Shown piece after piece: positions 41,180 through 51,456 of a stretch of 64,000 nucleotides of DNA. The notes under the pieces were generated by a model. The model was given only the letters and a program-made list of their open reading frames with translations, ran no database searches and was not told the origin of the DNA. How positions within the stretch are numbered: the first letter of the stretch is position 1; each line of letters starts with the position of its first letter. A program made the translations under genes and the position numbers. The DNA lies in contig JAURFD010000009.1 in the NCBI GenBank assembly GCA_030827125.1, positions 48,759-112,758 on the forward strand, given 5' to 3'. This DNA comes from Candidatus Nanopelagicales bacterium (GTDB taxonomy: Bacteria > Actinomycetota > Actinomycetes > S36-B12).

Positions 41180-41937
41180 TGGGACTGCACACCTTCCTCG
41201 CGCCAGCGTTGGACGATGCCGTCGTTGGCGGTGAAGTGCGCATCACGGGCACCGAAGCCCACCACGCGGCGCAGGTCCTGCGGGTGCGACCGGGCGAGCT
41301 CATTGACGTCGTTGACGGTGCCGGCCGTCGTGTCCATGGCGACGTCACATCCGCTGAGCGCAGTCACGTCACGATTCGCGTGATCTCCGTCATCGACGAG
41401 CCAGATCCACGGCCGCGGCTCACGGTGGTTCAGGCACTGGCTAAGTCGGACCGCGGCGAGCGCGCGGTGGAGACGTTGACCGAGGTCGGCGTCGACGTCA
41501 TCGTCCCGTGGGCCGCTGCCCACTCCGTGGTTCGCTGGGATAGCGAACGGTCACGACGTGGTGTCGACCGCTGGCGGTCGACCGCGCACGCGGCGGGCAA
41601 ACAGGCACGTCGGGCGCGGCTGCCGCACGTGACGGACGTCCACGTGACGGACGAGGTCGCGCGACTGGTGTCCACGGCCACACTCGCGCTCGTTCTCGAC
41701 GAGGAGGCAGGCACGCCGCTCTCGGCGTACGACGTACCCGCTGACGGTGATGTCATCCTCATTGTGGGCCCCGAGGGGGGAGTCAGCGATGCCGAACGTG
41801 AAGTGTTCGCGGCGGCCGGGGCGTTGCCGGCCCGGCTTGGCCCAACGGTGCTGCGCACGTCGACCGCGGGCACCGTGGCGGCGGGAATCGTGCTCTCGTC
41901 GACGGGACGATGGCGAGATGGCAGGATGAATCCGTGA
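41179..41937 (+). CDS. rsmE: 16S rRNA (uracil(1498)-N(3))-methyltransferase
   Basis: RPRLTVVQALAKSDRGERAVETLTEVGVD, LIVGPEGGVSDAEREVF, LGPTVLRTSTAGTVAAGIVLS. Confidence 0.92.
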   Translation: MGLHTFLAPALDDAVVGGEVRITGTEAHHAAQVLRVRPGELIDVVDGAGRRVHGDVTSAERSHVTIRVISVIDEPDPRPRLTVVQALAKSDRGERAVETLTEVGVDVIVPWAAAHSVVRWDSERSRRGVDRWRSTAHAAGKQARRARLPHVTDVHVTDEVARLVSTATLALVLDEEAGTPLSAYDVPADGDVILIVGPEGGVSDAEREVFAAAGALPARLGPTVLRTSTAGTVAAGIVLSSTGRWRDGRMNP

Positions 41938-42278
41938 GTGAGTGTCTGTTCTGTGCCATCGCGGCGGGTGACATCCCTGGCGACGTGCTGGTCCGGACCG
42001 ACCGCGTGATGGCCTTCCGCGACATCGACCCCAAGGCGCCGACCCACATCCTCATCATCCCCATCGAGCACTACGACGATGTGCCGTCCGTAGCCCTGGC
42101 CGATGCCTCATTGGCGGGCGAGATCTTCGAGGTGGCGGCCGGGCTCGCTGCGGCCGAGGGGATCGACCAGACCGGGCATCGACTCGTGGCCAACACCGGG
42201 CAACAAGGTGGTCAGACCGTCGGCCATGCCCACGTGCACCTGCTCGGTGGTCGCTCACTCGGCTGGCCGCCCGGCTGA
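41934..42278 (+). CDS. HIT family protein (HINT-like)
   Basis: CLFCAIAAGDIPGDVLVRTDRVMAFRDIDPKAPTHILIIP, GHAHVHLLGGR. Confidence 0.94.
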   Translation: MSECLFCAIAAGDIPGDVLVRTDRVMAFRDIDPKAPTHILIIPIEHYDDVPSVALADASLAGEIFEVAAGLAAAEGIDQTGHRLVANTGQQGGQTVGHAHVHLLGGRSLGWPPG

Positions 42279-42297
42279 ACGGTACGATCACCCCACG

Positions 42298-43308
42298 ATG
42301 ACGATCACCCCCGCCCAAGCGACGATCACGGTTCCCTCCAGCCAACCCATGGTGGCCCTGCTGGGCCCGGGCGATGAGTTCCTCCGTGTGATTGAGGCCC
42401 AGTTCGCCGAGGCGGATATCCATGTCCGCGGCAATGAGATCACCATTTCCGGTGAGGGTGAAGACGTCGGACTCATCGAACTCCTCATCGCCGAGATGCT
42501 CGCGGTCCTGCGGACCGGCCAGGGCCTCACCAGTGAATCGGTCGAGCGCAGCATTGCGCTTCTGCGATCGGGGACCAGGCCCGCCGAGGTGCTGTCGACA
42601 AACATCTTGAGTTCACGCGGCCGCACGATTCGTGCGAAGTCGTTAAACCAAAAGCGCTACGTCGACGCGATCGATGCCAACACGGTGACCTTCGGCATCG
42701 GACCCGCCGGAACGGGCAAGACCTACCTCGCCGTGGCGAAGGCCGTTCAGGCCCTCCAGGCCAAGAAGGTGTCGCGAATCATCCTCACGCGGCCGGCCGT
42801 GGAGGCGGGGGAACGGCTCGGGTTCCTCCCCGGCACCCTGTCGGAGAAGATCGATCCCTATCTGCGACCGCTGTACGACGCCCTCCATGACATGTTGGAT
42901 CCGGACTCGATCCCACGCCTCATCACCAGCGGGACCATCGAGATCGCGCCGCTCGCCTATATGCGCGGCCGCACGCTCAACGATGCCTTCATCATCTTGG
43001 ACGAGGCGCAAAACACCACGCCTGAGCAGATGAAGATGTTCCTCACCCGCCTGGGCTTCGGTTCCACCATGGTGGTCACCGGCGACGTCACCCAGGTCGA
43101 TCTGCCCGTGGCCACCACCTCCGGGCTGAAGGTGGTGCAGGGCATCCTCGAGGGCATGGATGACGTGTCGTTCTGCACCCTGACGTCGGCCGACGTCGTG
43201 CGGCACCGGCTGGTGGGACGCATCGTGGAGGCCTATGGACGCTACGACGCGGAGGTGGCGTCGGCACAGGGAATCGATGCCAAACGCCGTGGGCCGCGTC
43301 GGGCCTAG
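42298..43308 (+). CDS. phoH: PhoH family ATPase
   Basis: TVTFGIGPAGTGKTYLAVAKAVQAL, RLGFLPGTLSEKIDPYLRPLYDAL, FIILDEAQNTTPEQMKMFLTRLGFGS. Confidence 0.95.
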   Translation: MTITPAQATITVPSSQPMVALLGPGDEFLRVIEAQFAEADIHVRGNEITISGEGEDVGLIELLIAEMLAVLRTGQGLTSESVERSIALLRSGTRPAEVLSTNILSSRGRTIRAKSLNQKRYVDAIDANTVTFGIGPAGTGKTYLAVAKAVQALQAKKVSRIILTRPAVEAGERLGFLPGTLSEKIDPYLRPLYDALHDMLDPDSIPRLITSGTIEIAPLAYMRGRTLNDAFIILDEAQNTTPEQMKMFLTRLGFGSTMVVTGDVTQVDLPVATTSGLKVVQGILEGMDDVSFCTLTSADVVRHRLVGRIVEAYGRYDAEVASAQGIDAKRRGPRRA

Positions 43309-43352
43309 CGCGGTGAACACAGCCATGAACGTCGAGCGATGAGCATCGAGTT

Positions 43353-43829
43353 ATGAATATCGACGTGTCCGATAGTTCGGGGACCGACCTCGCCGACCCC
43401 GAGCACCTCATCACGCAGGCAGCATTCCTGCTTGATCGACTGCGCCTCGATCCGGAGTGCGAACTGTCGATTGCCCTCGTGGGCGAAGCGGAGATGGAGC
43501 GACTCCATGTCGAGTGGATGGACCTCCCAGGCCCGACCGACGTGCTGAGCTTTCCCATGGATGACCTCAGCGTTGGGCCGTTGGAAGGGCCGGCACCGCT
43601 CGGTATCCTCGGCGACATCATCCTGTGCCCCACGGTGGCGGCCCGACAGGGCATTGAGGCGGGTCATTCGGCCACCGCAGAGTTGGAACTGCTGCTCACG
43701 CATGGAGTGCTGCACCTCCTCGGTTTCGACCACGCTGAACCCGACGAACACGCGGTGATGTTCGGGCTGCAGGATGACTTGCTCGCGGAGTGGCGTTCGC
43801 GGGAAGAGGGTTCGAGGGAGAAGGCATGA
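43353..43829 (+). CDS. ybeY: Endoribonuclease YbeY
   Basis: LTHGVLHLLGFDHAEPDEHAVMF (HxxxHxxxxxH), DVLSFPMDD. Confidence 0.94.
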   Translation: MNIDVSDSSGTDLADPEHLITQAAFLLDRLRLDPECELSIALVGEAEMERLHVEWMDLPGPTDVLSFPMDDLSVGPLEGPAPLGILGDIILCPTVAARQGIEAGHSATAELELLLTHGVLHLLGFDHAEPDEHAVMFGLQDDLLAEWRSREEGSREKA

Positions 43830-45145
43830 GTGCTGATCTGTGGCTGGTTTTGCTCGCCGTGGTGCTCATCGTGCTGACGGGCCTTCTCGTGATGACCGAG
43901 ACCGCCGTTGGCCGTGTGTCGCGATCGCATATCGAGGACCTGGCCCGTGATGACGTCCGCGGGGCAGACCGGTTGCTCGTGGTCCTTGGTGACCGGCCGC
44001 GCTACGTCAACGTACTGCTGTTCCTCTCCACGACGGCTGCGGTTACCGCCACGGTCCTGGTCTCCTTTGTCGGCGTCATCAACCTGCGCGATGACCTTGG
44101 CTGGCCCACATGGGCTGCTCTCCTCATGATCGTCGTGGTTATGGTGGTGATCTCCTACGCGGTTCTCGGCGTGGCGCCGCGTACCCTGGGAAGGCAACAT
44201 GCGGACCGGATCGCTCTGCGTAGCGCCGGAGTCGTTCGTCTCCTCGCCAGCGTCCTGAGTCCACTCGCGACCTTGCTCATCCTCATCGGCAACCTCATTA
44301 CGCCTGGCAAGGGCTATCGCGAGGGTCCCTTCGCTACGCAGGCGGAGTTCCGGGAGCTCGTCGACATCGCCGGAGATGAGGACCTCATCGAGGACGATGA
44401 GCGGGCGATGATTCACTCGGTCTTCGAACTTGGCGACACGTTCGTGCGAGAGGTCATGGTCCCGCGGACCGAAATGATCTACATCGAGCGCCACAAGACT
44501 CTGCGCCAAGCGCTCTCCCTTGGGCTTCGCTCGGGCTTCTCGCGCATCCCGGTCATCGGCGAGAACGCGGACGATGTGATCGGCCTTGTCTATCTCAAGG
44601 ATGTCGTCCGCCGGGTCTTCGACAACCGTGACGCGGAGCAGTCGGAGACGGTGGAGTCGCTCATGCGGCCGACGTTTATGGTCCCGGACAGCAAGCAGGT
44701 CGATGAGTTACTTAAGGACATGCAGGCGGCCCGCACCCACATGGCGATTGTTGTCGATGAGTACGGCGGCACCGCGGGTCTGGTGACGATCGAAGACCTC
44801 CTCGAGGAGATCGTCGGTGAGATCGACGATGAATACGACACCGCTGCACCGGAGGTGGCTCCGCTCGAGGATGGTGCATACCGCGTAAGTGCGCGCATGC
44901 AGGTCGATGACTTCGCCGACCTCATTGACGTCGACATCGACGGTGAGGACGAGGGAGTCGACACTGTCCTGGGGTTGATGGCCAAGCGTCTCGGTCGAGT
45001 GCCCATTCCCGGGGCTGTTGTCGATGTTGATGGCTGGCGGTTGCGTGCCGAGGAGGCGTCGGGCCGTCGCAACCGCATCGGTAGCGTGCTCGCTGTTCCC
45101 ATGGCGCCGGACCCCCCCAAGGACGAGGTCGACGATGACGAGTGA
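43826..45145 (+). CDS. Hemolysin family protein (DUF21 + CBS + CorC/HlyC domains)
   Basis: N-terminal TM DUF21, VREVMVPRTEMIYIERHKTL, IVVDEYGGTAGLVTIEDLLEEIVGEIDDEYD. Confidence 0.93.
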   Translation: MSADLWLVLLAVVLIVLTGLLVMTETAVGRVSRSHIEDLARDDVRGADRLLVVLGDRPRYVNVLLFLSTTAAVTATVLVSFVGVINLRDDLGWPTWAALLMIVVVMVVISYAVLGVAPRTLGRQHADRIALRSAGVVRLLASVLSPLATLLILIGNLITPGKGYREGPFATQAEFRELVDIAGDEDLIEDDERAMIHSVFELGDTFVREVMVPRTEMIYIERHKTLRQALSLGLRSGFSRIPVIGENADDVIGLVYLKDVVRRVFDNRDAEQSETVESLMRPTFMVPDSKQVDELLKDMQAARTHMAIVVDEYGGTAGLVTIEDLLEEIVGEIDDEYDTAAPEVAPLEDGAYRVSARMQVDDFADLIDVDIDGEDEGVDTVLGLMAKRLGRVPIPGAVVDVDGWRLRAEEASGRRNRIGSVLAVPMAPDPPKDEVDDDE

Positions 45146-45494
45146 TGTGCCCGCGGGCCTGAGCGCCGAAGACGCCAAGCTCATGACGCTCGCGCGCGGG
45201 GCGCGCGGCCGGATTGGCAGTGCGCAAGGGGCTGCCCTGCGCGATGAGACGGGTCGGACTTACGCCGCCGCCGACGTCCGCCTGCCGTCCCTGTCGCTGG
45301 GGGCTCTGGATCTTGCGGTGGCGACCGCGGTCTCGTCGGGTTCCCGGGGAGTCGAGGCTGCCGTGATCGTGGGTGCGACACCGGAGAATCCACCGGACTT
45401 CGCCGCCCTGCGTGACCTCGGCGGCCCCGGCGTACCTGTGCATCTGGCCGCCCCCGACGGTTCGATCCTCGCCACGGTCCAGGCGGGGGAGTGA
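45135..45494 (+). CDS. Cytidine-deaminase-like protein lacking the catalytic zinc motifs
   Basis: ARGARGRIGSAQGAALRDETGRTYAAADVRLPSLSLGALDLAVATAVSSG is deaminase-fold-like, but no HAE or PCxxC. Lies between the CBS protein and era, as Rv2365c does. Confidence 0.65.
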   Translation: MTSDVPAGLSAEDAKLMTLARGARGRIGSAQGAALRDETGRTYAAADVRLPSLSLGALDLAVATAVSSGSRGVEAAVIVGATPENPPDFAALRDLGGPGVPVHLAAPDGSILATVQAGE

Positions 45495-45528
45495 CCCCGC
45501 TCGCGCGGCATAGGGGAGACTGGTCCCA

Positions 45529-46455
45529 ATGAGTGAGCATCGCGCGGGGCTGGCCTGCTTCGTCGGACGACCGAACGCGGGGAAATCCACGCTCACCAAC
45601 GCCATCGTCGGGACCAAGGTGGCCATCACGTCGAGTCGGCCGCAGACCACTCGGCACGTCATCCGCGGAATCCTTACCCGCCCTGACGCGCAATTGGTGA
45701 TCCTCGATACCCCCGGACTGCACAAGCCCAAGACGCTGCTGGGGGAGCGGCTCAACGACCTTGTTCGCGAGGCCTGGTCGTCGGTGGACGTGGCAGCGCT
45801 GTGCCTGTCTGCTGATGCCAAGGTCGGCCCGGGCGATGCCTACATCGCCGGGGAATTGGCGCGTGCTCGACGCGGGGGCGCACGTGCGACCTTCGCCGTC
45901 ATCACCAAGACCGATGTGGTGAGCCCTGCGCAGGTGGCTGAACGGCTGGTCGAGGCTGCCGAGTTGGGTGCCAAGGTGGGGCTGGAGTGGGCTGAAGTGG
46001 TACCGGTCTCCGCGGTGGATGGCGCCAATGTCGGGGTGCTCACCGACCTGCTCATCGGGTTGCTGCCGGCTGGCCCGGCCCTCTATCCCGATGGAGAGGT
46101 CACGGACGAGCCCGAGGAGACCCTCGTCGCGGAGTTGATCCGGGAGGCGGCCCTTGAAGGGGTGACCGATGAGGTGCCCCACTCCCTGGCCGTGGTGGTC
46201 GAGGAAATGTCCCTGCGTGAGGATCGGCCAGACGAGAGGCCACTTCTCGACATCTATGCCAACGTCTTTGTCGAGCGCGACTCTCAGAAGGCCATTGTCA
46301 TCGGGAAAGGTGGCGCCCGGCTCAAGCAGGTGGGCACCAAGGCCCGACGCGGGATCGAGGCCCTCGTAGGAGTCCCTGTCTACCTGGACCTGCGCGTCAA
46401 GGTGGCGAAGGATTGGCAACGCGACCCCAAGCAGTTGCGCCGCCTCGGCTTCTAA
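45529..46455 (+). CDS. era: GTPase Era
   Basis: GLACFVGRPNAGKSTLTNAIVG, DTPGLHKPKTLLGERLN, KH domain VIGKGGARLKQVGTKARRGIEALVGVPVYLDLRVKVAKDWQRD. Confidence 0.97.
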   Translation: MSEHRAGLACFVGRPNAGKSTLTNAIVGTKVAITSSRPQTTRHVIRGILTRPDAQLVILDTPGLHKPKTLLGERLNDLVREAWSSVDVAALCLSADAKVGPGDAYIAGELARARRGGARATFAVITKTDVVSPAQVAERLVEAAELGAKVGLEWAEVVPVSAVDGANVGVLTDLLIGLLPAGPALYPDGEVTDEPEETLVAELIREAALEGVTDEVPHSLAVVVEEMSLREDRPDERPLLDIYANVFVERDSQKAIVIGKGGARLKQVGTKARRGIEALVGVPVYLDLRVKVAKDWQRDPKQLRRLGF

Positions 46456-46473
46456 GCCTGCGAGGATGGGCCG

Positions 46474-47208
46474 GTGCCCACGTACCGCGACGAGGCGATC
46501 GTCCTGCGCACCCAGCGATTGGGTGAGGCGGACAGGATTGTCAGCCTGCTCACGCGGTCACACGGGCGCGTCCGCAGCGTGGCCAAAGGGGTACGTCGAA
46601 CCGGCAGCCGTTTTGGCGCCCGCCTCGAACCTTTCTCGCATATCGACGTGCAGCTCTACGAGGGCCGGTCGCTGGACACCGTGACGCAGGTGGAATCCCT
46701 CGCGAGCCACGGCGCGCACCTGGCGGAGGACTACCCACGGTGGACATCGGGAAGCGCGATGCTCGAGGCTGCCGAGCGACTGACCCCCGTCGAGAAGGAG
46801 CCGGCGACGCAGCAGTTCCTACTACTGGTAGGTGGGCTGCGAACCCTGGTGTCGGGAACCCATGATGCCTCGCTCGTCCTCGACGCGTTCCTCCTGCGCT
46901 CGCTCGCAATCGCCGGCTGGTCACCCTCCTTCGATGACTGCGCGCGATGTGGCCGCCCCGGCCCGCACCGAGCCTTCTCGATTTCCAGCGGTGGTGCGCT
47001 GTGCCCGGAGTGTCGAGGATCGGGCTCGACGACGCCGCAGCCGCAGACCCTGGAGCTCATGGGGGCACTGCTCTCGGGAGACTGGGCGGTCGCCGACGCC
47101 AGCGATGTGCGCTTCCGGCGCGAGTCCAACGGCCTCACCGCGGCGCTGGTCACGTGGCACCTCGAGCGCGGACTGCGTTCGCTGCCTCTCGTCGAGCGCA
47201 CGCCGTAG
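46474..47208 (+). CDS. recO: DNA repair protein RecO
   Basis: YRDEAIVLRTQRLGEADRIVSLLTRSHGRVRSVAKGVRRTGSRFGARLEPFSHIDVQLYEG, plus zinc finger CARCGRPG...CPECRG. Confidence 0.95.
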   Translation: MPTYRDEAIVLRTQRLGEADRIVSLLTRSHGRVRSVAKGVRRTGSRFGARLEPFSHIDVQLYEGRSLDTVTQVESLASHGAHLAEDYPRWTSGSAMLEAAERLTPVEKEPATQQFLLLVGGLRTLVSGTHDASLVLDAFLLRSLAIAGWSPSFDDCARCGRPGPHRAFSISSGGALCPECRGSGSTTPQPQTLELMGALLSGDWAVADASDVRFRRESNGLTAALVTWHLERGLRSLPLVERTP

Positions 47209-47262
47209 CGCCACATCGTCCAATCCATGAGGGGGACGCGGCGGGGATGACAGGATGGGGCC

Positions 47263-48042
47263 GTGCCGATCGCTCCGACGCCCCACCCCTCCGGGGCGAC
47301 CCCACCGGCCATCCCCGCCGACCTCGTGCCACGTCATGTGGCGGTAGTGATGGACGGCAACGGCCGGTGGGCCAAGGACCGCGGACTCCCGCGCACGGCT
47401 GGTCATGAAGCGGGCGAGTTTGCCCTGCTCGATGTCGTGCATGGGGCTATCGAGATCGGCGTGACCTGGCTCTCGGCGTACGCCTTCTCGACGGAGAATT
47501 GGAAACGCTCACCGGACGAGGTGCGCTTCCTCATGGGCTTCAACCGCGATGTCGTGCATCGGCGCCGCGACGAGATGAACGACCTGGGTGTCCGCGTGCG
47601 CTGGGCCGGCCGCCCCAAGCGGCTGTGGAAGAGCGTCATCAGCGAGTTGCAGATCGCCGAAGAGATGACGCGGACCAACGACGTCCTCAACCTCACGATG
47701 TGTGTGAACTATGGTGGACGAGCCGAACTCGCCGATGCCATGGCCTCGATTGCTCGCGGTGTTGCGGCAGGCCTGATCGACCCGGGCAAGGTCGACGAGC
47801 GCATGATTCACCGGCACCTCTACCTCCCCGACATGCCCGACGTCGACCTCTTCGTGCGCTCCTCGGGTGAGCAACGCACGAGCAACTTCCTGCTGTGGGA
47901 GTCGGCATACGCCGAGATGGTGTTCGACGATGCACTGTGGCCAGACTTCGATCGCCGCAATCTGTGGCGTGCCTGCGAAACGTACGCACGTCGCGATCGT
48001 CGCTATGGTGGCGCGCAGCCGAATCCCGTGGCCGAGTCGTGA
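47263..48042 (+). CDS. uppS: Isoprenyl transferase (decaprenyl/undecaprenyl diphosphate synthase)
   Basis: [78 protein letters not shown]. Confidence 0.96.
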   Translation: MPIAPTPHPSGATPPAIPADLVPRHVAVVMDGNGRWAKDRGLPRTAGHEAGEFALLDVVHGAIEIGVTWLSAYAFSTENWKRSPDEVRFLMGFNRDVVHRRRDEMNDLGVRVRWAGRPKRLWKSVISELQIAEEMTRTNDVLNLTMCVNYGGRAELADAMASIARGVAAGLIDPGKVDERMIHRHLYLPDMPDVDLFVRSSGEQRTSNFLLWESAYAEMVFDDALWPDFDRRNLWRACETYARRDRRYGGAQPNPVAES

Positions 48043-49019
48043 GTGAGGCGCCAACCGAGCAGGCGCGCTACCGCCCCGGCAGCCTGGAAATTCTTGCGGT
48101 GGGTCTCGTCCTACTCGTCATCGGTCAGCGCTGGATCGTCGGAATCTTCGACGACCCGGCACTGCAGACAGGCGCCACCATCTTCGTCTCCATCATCGTC
48201 CAGGCGCTGCCTTTCCTTGTATTGGGCGTGGTCCTCTCGGGGGCGATTGCGGCCTTCGTGCCCGCGTCGTTCTGGCGACGCGCGCTGCCGAAGAACCCTG
48301 CCTTGGCCGTCCCCGTCGCCAGTTGCGCGGGGGTGGTGCTGCCCGGCTGCGAGTGCGCGTCGGTGCCGGTGACCAATGGGCTCATCGCCCGGGGTGTGAC
48401 GCCGGCGGCCGCCCTCGCCTTCCTGCTCTCCGCGCCGGCCATCAACCCGGTCGTTCTCGCCTCGACCTTCGTAGCCTTCCCCGGCGAGCCAATGATGGTG
48501 GTTGCGCGCTTCATCGCCTCGCTCGCCACGGCGATGATCATGGGTTGGCTCTGGCTGCGCTTCGGCAAAGCCGACTGGTTGCGCATCGGTCCGCGCGACC
48601 ACCTGGTGGGGAGCAACTCCTGGCACACCTTCCGGCTGACGGCGACCCATGACTTCCTGCACGCCGGCGGTTTCCTCGTTATCGGCGGTCTCACCGCGGC
48701 CGCGCTCAACGTGATCGTGCCGCAGAACTGGATGGATTCCGTCGCTGCGCAGCCGCTGCTCTCGGTGTTGGCGATGGCGCTGTTGGCCGTCGTCCTCAGC
48801 ATCTGCTCCGAGGCCGATGCGTTCGTCGCCGCGAGCCTGAGTGAGTTCTCCCTCACCTCGAAGCTGGCGTTCCTCGTTGTCGGGCCAATGGTGGACATCA
48901 AGTTGGTGTCCTTGCAGGTGGGGACCTTCGGGCGTCGCTTCGCTGCGCGATTCGCACCCGCCACCTTTGTCTTCGCCGTGCTCATGAGCGTGCTGGTGGG
49001 GTGGTGGTTGCTCACATGA
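48039..49019 (+). CDS. Permease of the DUF318/ArsP-like (YcgR) family
   Basis: GTG start. [50 protein letters not shown]. Followed by a TIGR03943 partner. Confidence 0.88.
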   Translation: MSEAPTEQARYRPGSLEILAVGLVLLVIGQRWIVGIFDDPALQTGATIFVSIIVQALPFLVLGVVLSGAIAAFVPASFWRRALPKNPALAVPVASCAGVVLPGCECASVPVTNGLIARGVTPAAALAFLLSAPAINPVVLASTFVAFPGEPMMVVARFIASLATAMIMGWLWLRFGKADWLRIGPRDHLVGSNSWHTFRLTATHDFLHAGGFLVIGGLTAAALNVIVPQNWMDSVAAQPLLSVLAMALLAVVLSICSEADAFVAASLSEFSLTSKLAFLVVGPMVDIKLVSLQVGTFGRRFAARFAPATFVFAVLMSVLVGWWLLT

Positions 49020-49750
49020 GACGTGAAGTGCAAGCCATCGTGCTCATCCTCATCGGGGGAGCCATCCTGCGGATCTCCATCGGTGATGCCTACCTCAACT
49101 ACGTCAAGGCCAACATGCGGATCTGGCTGATCTTGTCCGGGGCGTTGCTCGTTGTGCTCGGTGGCATGGCGCTGATCGACGTGCTGCGCAAGGGGCGGCG
49201 TAGTGATGAAGCGACGCCTCACGACGAGCCGCACGAGCACGACGACGGCCACGGGCACGGCCACGGGGGTCCGCGCTCAGCGTGGCTCCTCCTCCTACCC
49301 GTCCTCGCGATCTTCCTCATCGCTCCGCCACCTCTGGGCGCGTATGCGGCGGCTCGGGATACGACCAACGGCGTCCAGCCGCGCGAGGCGAAGGCCCCGC
49401 CCCTGCCCGAGGGGGATCCGGTACCGATCTCCGTGTCGAGCTACGTCAGTCGCGCTGTGTGGGATGACGGCGCTTCGCTCGAAGACCGCAACGTGCAGAT
49501 GACCGGCTTCGCGACACCCAACTCCGAAGGCGGCTGGTGGCTCACCCGGCTCGCGATCTCGTGCTGCGCGGCCGATGCGATCGCCTACAAGATCCAGCCA
49601 CTCGAGGTGTCCGACCTCCCGGCCGATACCTGGGTGACCGTTACCGGCCACTGGGTGCCCGGTGGCGGCACAAAGTCGGACACGGCAATTCCCCTGCTTG
49701 TCGTTGACTCGCTCGAACAGGTAGCGCAGCCGGAGAATCCTTACGAATAG
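49016..49750 (+). CDS. TIGR03943 family (YcgQ-like) membrane protein with a His-rich segment
   Basis: Two N-terminal TM helices, His-rich DEPHEHDDGHGHGHGGP, and C-terminal MTGFATPNSEGGWWLTRLAISCCAADAIAYKI. Confidence 0.87.
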   Translation: MRREVQAIVLILIGGAILRISIGDAYLNYVKANMRIWLILSGALLVVLGGMALIDVLRKGRRSDEATPHDEPHEHDDGHGHGHGGPRSAWLLLLPVLAIFLIAPPPLGAYAAARDTTNGVQPREAKAPPLPEGDPVPISVSSYVSRAVWDDGASLEDRNVQMTGFATPNSEGGWWLTRLAISCCAADAIAYKIQPLEVSDLPADTWVTVTGHWVPGGGTKSDTAIPLLVVDSLEQVAQPENPYE

Positions 49751-51138
49751 TTCGATCTCGCCGGTGGGCTGCTCGACCACGTGCGTCCGTCGGGTCCGGT
49801 TCCGGTGACTTCGTGGTTGGGCTCGCCTTTGAGGTGCCAGCCGGCTTCGTGAACGAGGTGGTGGTGGTGCCAGCACAAGCCGATGAGGTTGTCGCTTCGG
49901 GTGGGGCCGCCGCGGGAGTAGTAAATGAGGTGGTGGACCTCATCGATCCGGGCCCGGCAGCCGGCGAACCGGCAGTGCCGGTCCCGTCGTACGACGAGTG
50001 CGCGCATGGCCGGTGGGATGACCCGGCTGGCGGTCCCGAACGCAACCAACTGTCCGTCGGTGTCGATGAGCAGGGGTCGGAGGGTGGCGTCGCAGGCAAG
50101 GCGTCGGGCGGTGTCGGAGGTGATCGGCTGGTGCGGGACGCCGAAGCGGTCGAGCCACCCGCAGTCCACGCCGGCCTCGCCGGGTGCAGCGGTCAACGTC
50201 TCGACGCTCACCGTGACGTTGATGGTGGGCCGGGTCCCGGCGACGGAGGCGAGACCACCGTCGGCCGGAGTGGCGGCACCGGCCAGGGTGAGGATTCGGT
50301 GCAGGGCTTCGATGTTGCGGGCCCCGGTCAGTCGGTGGTCGATCGGGTCCAGTTCAGGGGGTTGGATGGGGGTGCCGAACACGTCGATCTCCCACGTGGC
50401 CCGATCCGCCGGATCGGGGTCTGAGGTGGGGCCGTCCTTGGCAGCGTCGGCGTCATTGTCTTGGGCGACGGTCCGGCGGGCCGCCTCTAACGAGGCGATG
50501 AGGAGTTGTCCGACGTCGGCGGGGAGCATTCCGTCGACCCGCACCGCGCCATCGAGCAACGTGGAGGCGCGCAGGTAGTAGTCCCGTTCCTTGGCCTTCG
50601 TGTCCTCCTGGGCGGCGATGGGGTCCAGCCGGTGGCACATTGCGGTCAACGACCGGGCGAATGCGGCCGGTTCCCGCTCGGCCGCCAGGGTCACGATCTG
50701 CGGCTGCGCGAGCTTCAGGTGGCCCTGCAGGCGGGGGAATGCTCGGGCTACCTCCCCGAGAACGGTCACGTGCTTGACCGAGATCTCGCCGCGGCGTAGT
50801 GCCGCACCCATCTGGTCGAACACGGCGCATTCGCCTGCGGTGGTGAATACTCGCCGCGCAGAGCCGAACCCGTCCTGGGTGCGGCCCCGGACCCATCCGG
50901 TGGCATCGCGGGCCCCGTCCGCGGCCCAGGCGCCCGAGTGGACGAACCGGTGACCCACCGCGGCGAGCGCACCGTCGACCTGCCGGCGTACCTGCAGCAG
51001 GTCCAGCAGCGCATCCCCGAGTTGAGCCTCACTCAGCTCCGAGGCGTCCAGTTCGGCGAGTGCGTTGGTGGCTGCGCGCAGCACCGCGACCGACTCGGCC
51101 AACACCACATCGGCGTTCAGGACCTCGGCAACGGACAT
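49741..51138 (-). CDS. HNH endonuclease with DUF222 (13E12-repeat family)
   Basis: MSVAEVLNADVVLAESVAVLRAATNALAELDASELSEAQLGDALLDLLQVRRQVDGALAAV (DUF222) and C-terminal CRFAGCRARIDEVHHLIYYSRGGPTRSDNLIGLCWHHHHLVHE (HNH). Confidence 0.92.
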   Translation of the reverse strand: MSVAEVLNADVVLAESVAVLRAATNALAELDASELSEAQLGDALLDLLQVRRQVDGALAAVGHRFVHSGAWAADGARDATGWVRGRTQDGFGSARRVFTTAGECAVFDQMGAALRRGEISVKHVTVLGEVARAFPRLQGHLKLAQPQIVTLAAEREPAAFARSLTAMCHRLDPIAAQEDTKAKERDYYLRASTLLDGAVRVDGMLPADVGQLLIASLEAARRTVAQDNDADAAKDGPTSDPDPADRATWEIDVFGTPIQPPELDPIDHRLTGARNIEALHRILTLAGAATPADGGLASVAGTRPTINVTVSVETLTAAPGEAGVDCGWLDRFGVPHQPITSDTARRLACDATLRPLLIDTDGQLVAFGTASRVIPPAMRALVVRRDRHCRFAGCRARIDEVHHLIYYSRGGPTRSDNLIGLCWHHHHLVHEAGWHLKGEPNHEVTGTGPDGRTWSSSPPARSNYS

Positions 51139-51306
51139 CAGGGGCACCCCACAGCACAGGAGGAAACAGGAAAGGGGATCGGGTGAGTGACCCGCGGCCG
51201 CTGCGCCATCTTCCGCGGCCCGCCAACAACACATCTATCAATAGACCTGGACCACCCACGCTCTCAACAGGCAGGTGATCCGCCACTACTCGCGGGAGTC
51301 CGAACC

Positions 51307-51327
51307 GGTCCGGGCTTGCACCGGACC
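51307..51327. other. Hairpin upstream of the HNH gene
   Basis: Perfect 7-bp stem GGTCCGG-GCTTGCA-CCGGACC. Confidence 0.6.
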
Positions 51328-51338
51328 ACACTCACTGT

Positions 51339-51354
51339 TCGAACACATGTACGA
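51339..51354 (-). promoter_or_regulatory. Putative LexA/SOS box upstream of the HNH/DUF222 gene
   Basis: TCGAAC-ACAT-GTACGA, one mismatch from the actinobacterial LexA consensus TCGAAC-N4-GTTCGA. Confidence 0.65.
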
Positions 51355-51456
51355 TTCTATGTGAGGGGTCCGACATCGTCAACCCCAAAACCCCAGCAAC
51401 ACCAACGTTTTTTTCACAAGCTCTCCCGAGCCACTCCCGAACCTGTGGACGATTCC

